Shown here piece by piece: positions 62,091 to 64,000 of a DNA stretch of 64,000 nucleotides. The notes under the pieces are model-generated. The model was not told the origin of the DNA and searched no databases. It worked only from the letters and a program-made list of their open reading frames with translations. Origin of the DNA: Kitasatospora atroaurantiaca (GTDB lineage Bacteria > Actinomycetota > Actinomycetes > Streptomycetales > Streptomycetaceae). The DNA lies in NCBI RefSeq assembly GCF_007828955.1, contig NZ_VIVR01000001.1:5642001-5706000 (forward strand), given 5' to 3'. The first letter of the stretch is position 1; each line of letters begins with the position of its first letter. A program made the translations under genes and the position numbers.

Positions 62091-63035
62091 GTGATCAACG
62101 GCAATGCACTGCCCATTCCCGGGTGGGACGGCGGTGACGGCAACAGCGCCTACCTGGACAAGACGCTGCGGCACGAGCCGGTCGAGACGGTGCTCGACGA
62201 CCGGGTGAGCGGACGCACGGTGTTCCAGCTCTGGGCGCGGGCGGCGGTCCTCTCCTTCATCACCTTCGTGGTGTTCGTCATCCCCGGCGTGATCTCGCTG
62301 CTCAGCGACAATCCGTTCGACAGCTCGAGCAGCGGTGCGGGCGGTGGCGGTGCGGCCTTCTTCCTGCTGTCCGCGCCGTGGGCGGGCTTCCTGGTCTTCG
62401 TGATCGTGCTGCTCCTCTCCAAGCTCACCGAGCCGATCGCCGAGTGGCGGGTCCTGCTGCACGACCGGGACGACACCGCCTCCGCGTACTCCAAGATCCG
62501 CGAGGTGGTGGCGCAGCGCCGCTTCCCGGTCGGCTGGAGCGACAGCTGGACGGCCTCCGGTCCGGCCGACCGGGACGTCGCCATGCGGCTGGTGCTCAGC
62601 CAGGACGACTGCACCGCGCACATCTCGGTCTTCCGCTACGGCACCAGCCTCTACCTCGGCTGGCAGATGTGGCGGACCCGCAGCGGTGCCCGCCTGATCT
62701 GGCAGTACCTCTCCGACATCGTGGGCAGTGTGACCGGCAAGTCCGGGCTGCAGTGGGCGATGCAGCGCACCGCCAAGATCCGGGCGATGCGCGAGGCCGT
62801 GCACGCGGCCTGCCGCGAGGGGCTGATCGTGGCCATCGAGCGGGAGCAGGTGCCGCTCTCGGCCGGCTTCCCGGACGGGCGGCTGCCGCAGGTCGAGTTC
62901 GATAAGACCCTGCCGGCGACCCCGCCCGCGCCGCCCGCCCAGGTGCGGATTCCCGCGCCCCCGGCCGCTCCGCCGGCGCCGCCCGCTGCTCCGCCCGCCG
63001 CCCCGTCGCAGTGGCCGGCCCCCGAGCAGCGGTGA
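62091..63035 (+). CDS. Two-helix membrane protein of unknown function
   Basis: A 314-residue protein I do not recognise. From GTG 62091 (GGGGGAC just upstream) it has a cytoplasmic N-terminus, two transmembrane helices (about 45-70 and 85-110) joined by a Ser/Gly loop, and a globular region of about 150 residues (SKIREVVAQRRFPVGWSDSW to REAVHAACREGLIVAIEREQ). The tail is Pro/Ala-rich. An ATG at 62043 would add 16 residues. It overlaps the next gene by 4 bases (GTGA), so both belong to one unit that continues outside the window. Confidence 0.7.
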   Translation: MINGNALPIPGWDGGDGNSAYLDKTLRHEPVETVLDDRVSGRTVFQLWARAAVLSFITFVVFVIPGVISLLSDNPFDSSSSGAGGGGAAFFLLSAPWAGFLVFVIVLLLSKLTEPIAEWRVLLHDRDDTASAYSKIREVVAQRRFPVGWSDSWTASGPADRDVAMRLVLSQDDCTAHISVFRYGTSLYLGWQMWRTRSGARLIWQYLSDIVGSVTGKSGLQWAMQRTAKIRAMREAVHAACREGLIVAIEREQVPLSAGFPDGRLPQVEFDKTLPATPPAPPAQVRIPAPPAAPPAPPAAPPAAPSQWPAPEQR

Positions 63036-64000
63036 CGGAGCCCGGGGTCCTGGTCGAGGAGACCGGGCACGGCGCGGTGGCCTGGGCCGGGCTCCGGCTC
63101 GCCCCGGCTCGGCGCCTGCGGGACCACCGCGGGTACGCCACCCTGCCGGAGGAGCAGCGCCGGGCCGAGGCCGCGGCCGCCGAGCTGGCCTGGCTGACGG
63201 CGCAGTGCCGACCGGGCACCGCCACCCGCTTCGAGCTGAGGTGCACCAGCGACGGCGGGCTGCTGCGCTGCGTCCTGCTCGCCCGGGCGGATGCCGCCAC
63301 GCCCGGCGCCGCTGCGGAGACGGTGCAGCTGCTCCTGGAGCTGCTCGCGCGGCTCCCTGCCCATGTCCGAAGTGAGCCGATCGGCGACCCGGGTGAGCTG
63401 CGGGTCGAGCTGAACGCCCTGACCCCGGACGGCAGTCCGCCGGCCGTGGTGGACCTGCGGGAGATCCGGAAGCTGCTCGTCGGCTGGCCGATCGCCCGGC
63501 CGAACCCGGCCCGTCGGCACTCCGTCACGGCCGCGCCCTTCGGAGCGCCGACGGACAGGTCGTGGGAGCCCTTCTGGACGGCGCTGGCCCGGCAGCCGTC
63601 CGCCACCACCCTGTCCGTCTGCCTGCAGCCGACGCAGCTGCCCCCGGGCACCGACCTGGTGCTGCGGCAGTTCGCCGAGGCGTACGCGCAGCTGGCCATG
63701 CCCAGTGGCGGCAGCCCGCTGTGGGCGGGCGCCCGGCGGGGCGACCCTGCCGCCGAGGCCGGCCGGGACTTCTTCGACGACGCCGTCCGGCGCTACCTGG
63801 GCCCGAGTTACCGGATCAGGGTGACCCTGGCCGCCGCCGGCGCCCTCCCACCCGGCCTGGCCGAGCTTCTCGCGGACCAGCTCGGCGGTACGGCGGTACT
63901 CACCCCGGCGGACGCCGAGCGCGCCACCGCCTGGCAGAACCTGACCGGCCTCGGCCTTGCTCCGCTGCCCGAGACCTACCGCCAGCACGTGGACCCGGCG
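63032..64000 (+). CDS. Partial hypothetical protein running off the window
   Basis: An open frame of 323 codons from GTG 63032 to the window end with no stop, and strong third-position G/C bias throughout. It reads MTEPGVLVEETGHGAVAWAG near the start and contains RSWEPFWTALARQPSATTLS and FFDDAVRRYLGPSYRIRVTL. No signal peptide, membrane segment or catalytic motif is visible in this part. GTGA overlap with the preceding membrane-protein gene indicates co-translation and a shared task, which I cannot name. Confidence 0.75.
   Translation, partial: MTEPGVLVEETGHGAVAWAGLRLAPARRLRDHRGYATLPEEQRRAEAAAAELAWLTAQCRPGTATRFELRCTSDGGLLRCVLLARADAATPGAAAETVQLLLELLARLPAHVRSEPIGDPGELRVELNALTPDGSPPAVVDLREIRKLLVGWPIARPNPARRHSVTAAPFGAPTDRSWEPFWTALARQPSATTLSVCLQPTQLPPGTDLVLRQFAEAYAQLAMPSGGSPLWAGARRGDPAAEAGRDFFDDAVRRYLGPSYRIRVTLAAAGALPPGLAELLADQLGGTAVLTPADAERATAWQNLTGLGLAPLPETYRQHVDPA

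Overview
The window is very GC-rich chromosomal DNA with strongly G/C-ending codons, many GTG starts, ATGA/GTGA stop-start overlaps and TAnnnT-type -10 boxes. Gene content and order (uvrA, uvrC-rapZ-yvcK-whiA, gap-pgk-tpiA-secG, an rbpA-like gene, tkt-tal-zwf-opcA-pgl, ctaB, ctaA, suf operon, an ssgA-like gene) point to a Streptomycetaceae actinomycete (Streptomyces or Kitasatospora). This is core chromosome: I see no phage, insertion sequence, CRISPR array, rRNA/tRNA gene or biosynthetic cluster.

Layout. 1-10.9 kb: metallo-hydrolase, mycothiol-type isomerase, nucleotide excision repair (uvrA, uvrC), a secreted Rieske protein, then the rapZ-yvcK-whiA cell-envelope/sporulation cluster. 11-15.2 kb: lower glycolysis (gap, pgk, tpiA), secG and an RbpA-family gene. 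15.2-22 kb, facing it: the pentose phosphate genes tkt-tal-zwf-opcA-pgl. 22.5-29.5 kb: haem O and haem A synthases (ctaB, ctaA), two sortase-type surface proteins, and a DrrAB-like ABC transporter divergent from the suf operon. 29.6-36.4 kb: sufR-B-D-Rieske-C-S-U-T, one tight Fe-S assembly operon. 36.5-44 kb: MFS transporter, hypotheticals, VOC/SRPBCC pair, PhoX phosphatase with an upstream PHO box. 44-48.4 kb: PucR regulator divergent from proline catabolism (pruA, proline dehydrogenase). 48.6-56.6 kb: double TerD protein, aminopeptidase N, SsgA-like protein, GAF regulator, PfkB kinase. 56.7-59.4 kb: BlaR1/BlaI-type pair divergent from DedA-PAP2 across two perfect tandem operators. 59.5-64 kb: flavin-binding protein, a probable organophosphonate locus (FAD oxidoreductase plus PhnX-like hydrolase) with its own operator, and two unknown genes running off the window.

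Regulatory signals are the richest part. (i) Six copies of a hairpin element with GGGGCGCGGGG arms lie between genes, four of them between convergent genes. (ii) PafBC (RecA-NDp)-type promoters precede uvrC and a VOC gene, the latter with a 16-bp tandem duplication of the upstream box. (iii) The suf/ABC intergenic region carries an iron-box-like palindrome and a CAAC-N6-GTTG SufR-type operator overlapping the sufR start codon. (iv) Two GTCTAC-N6-GTAGAC operators join a BlaI/BlaR1-type switch to putative undecaprenyl-phosphate recycling genes. (v) Four genes look leaderless. Functional statements are by recognition of protein families from the sequence; no searches were run.
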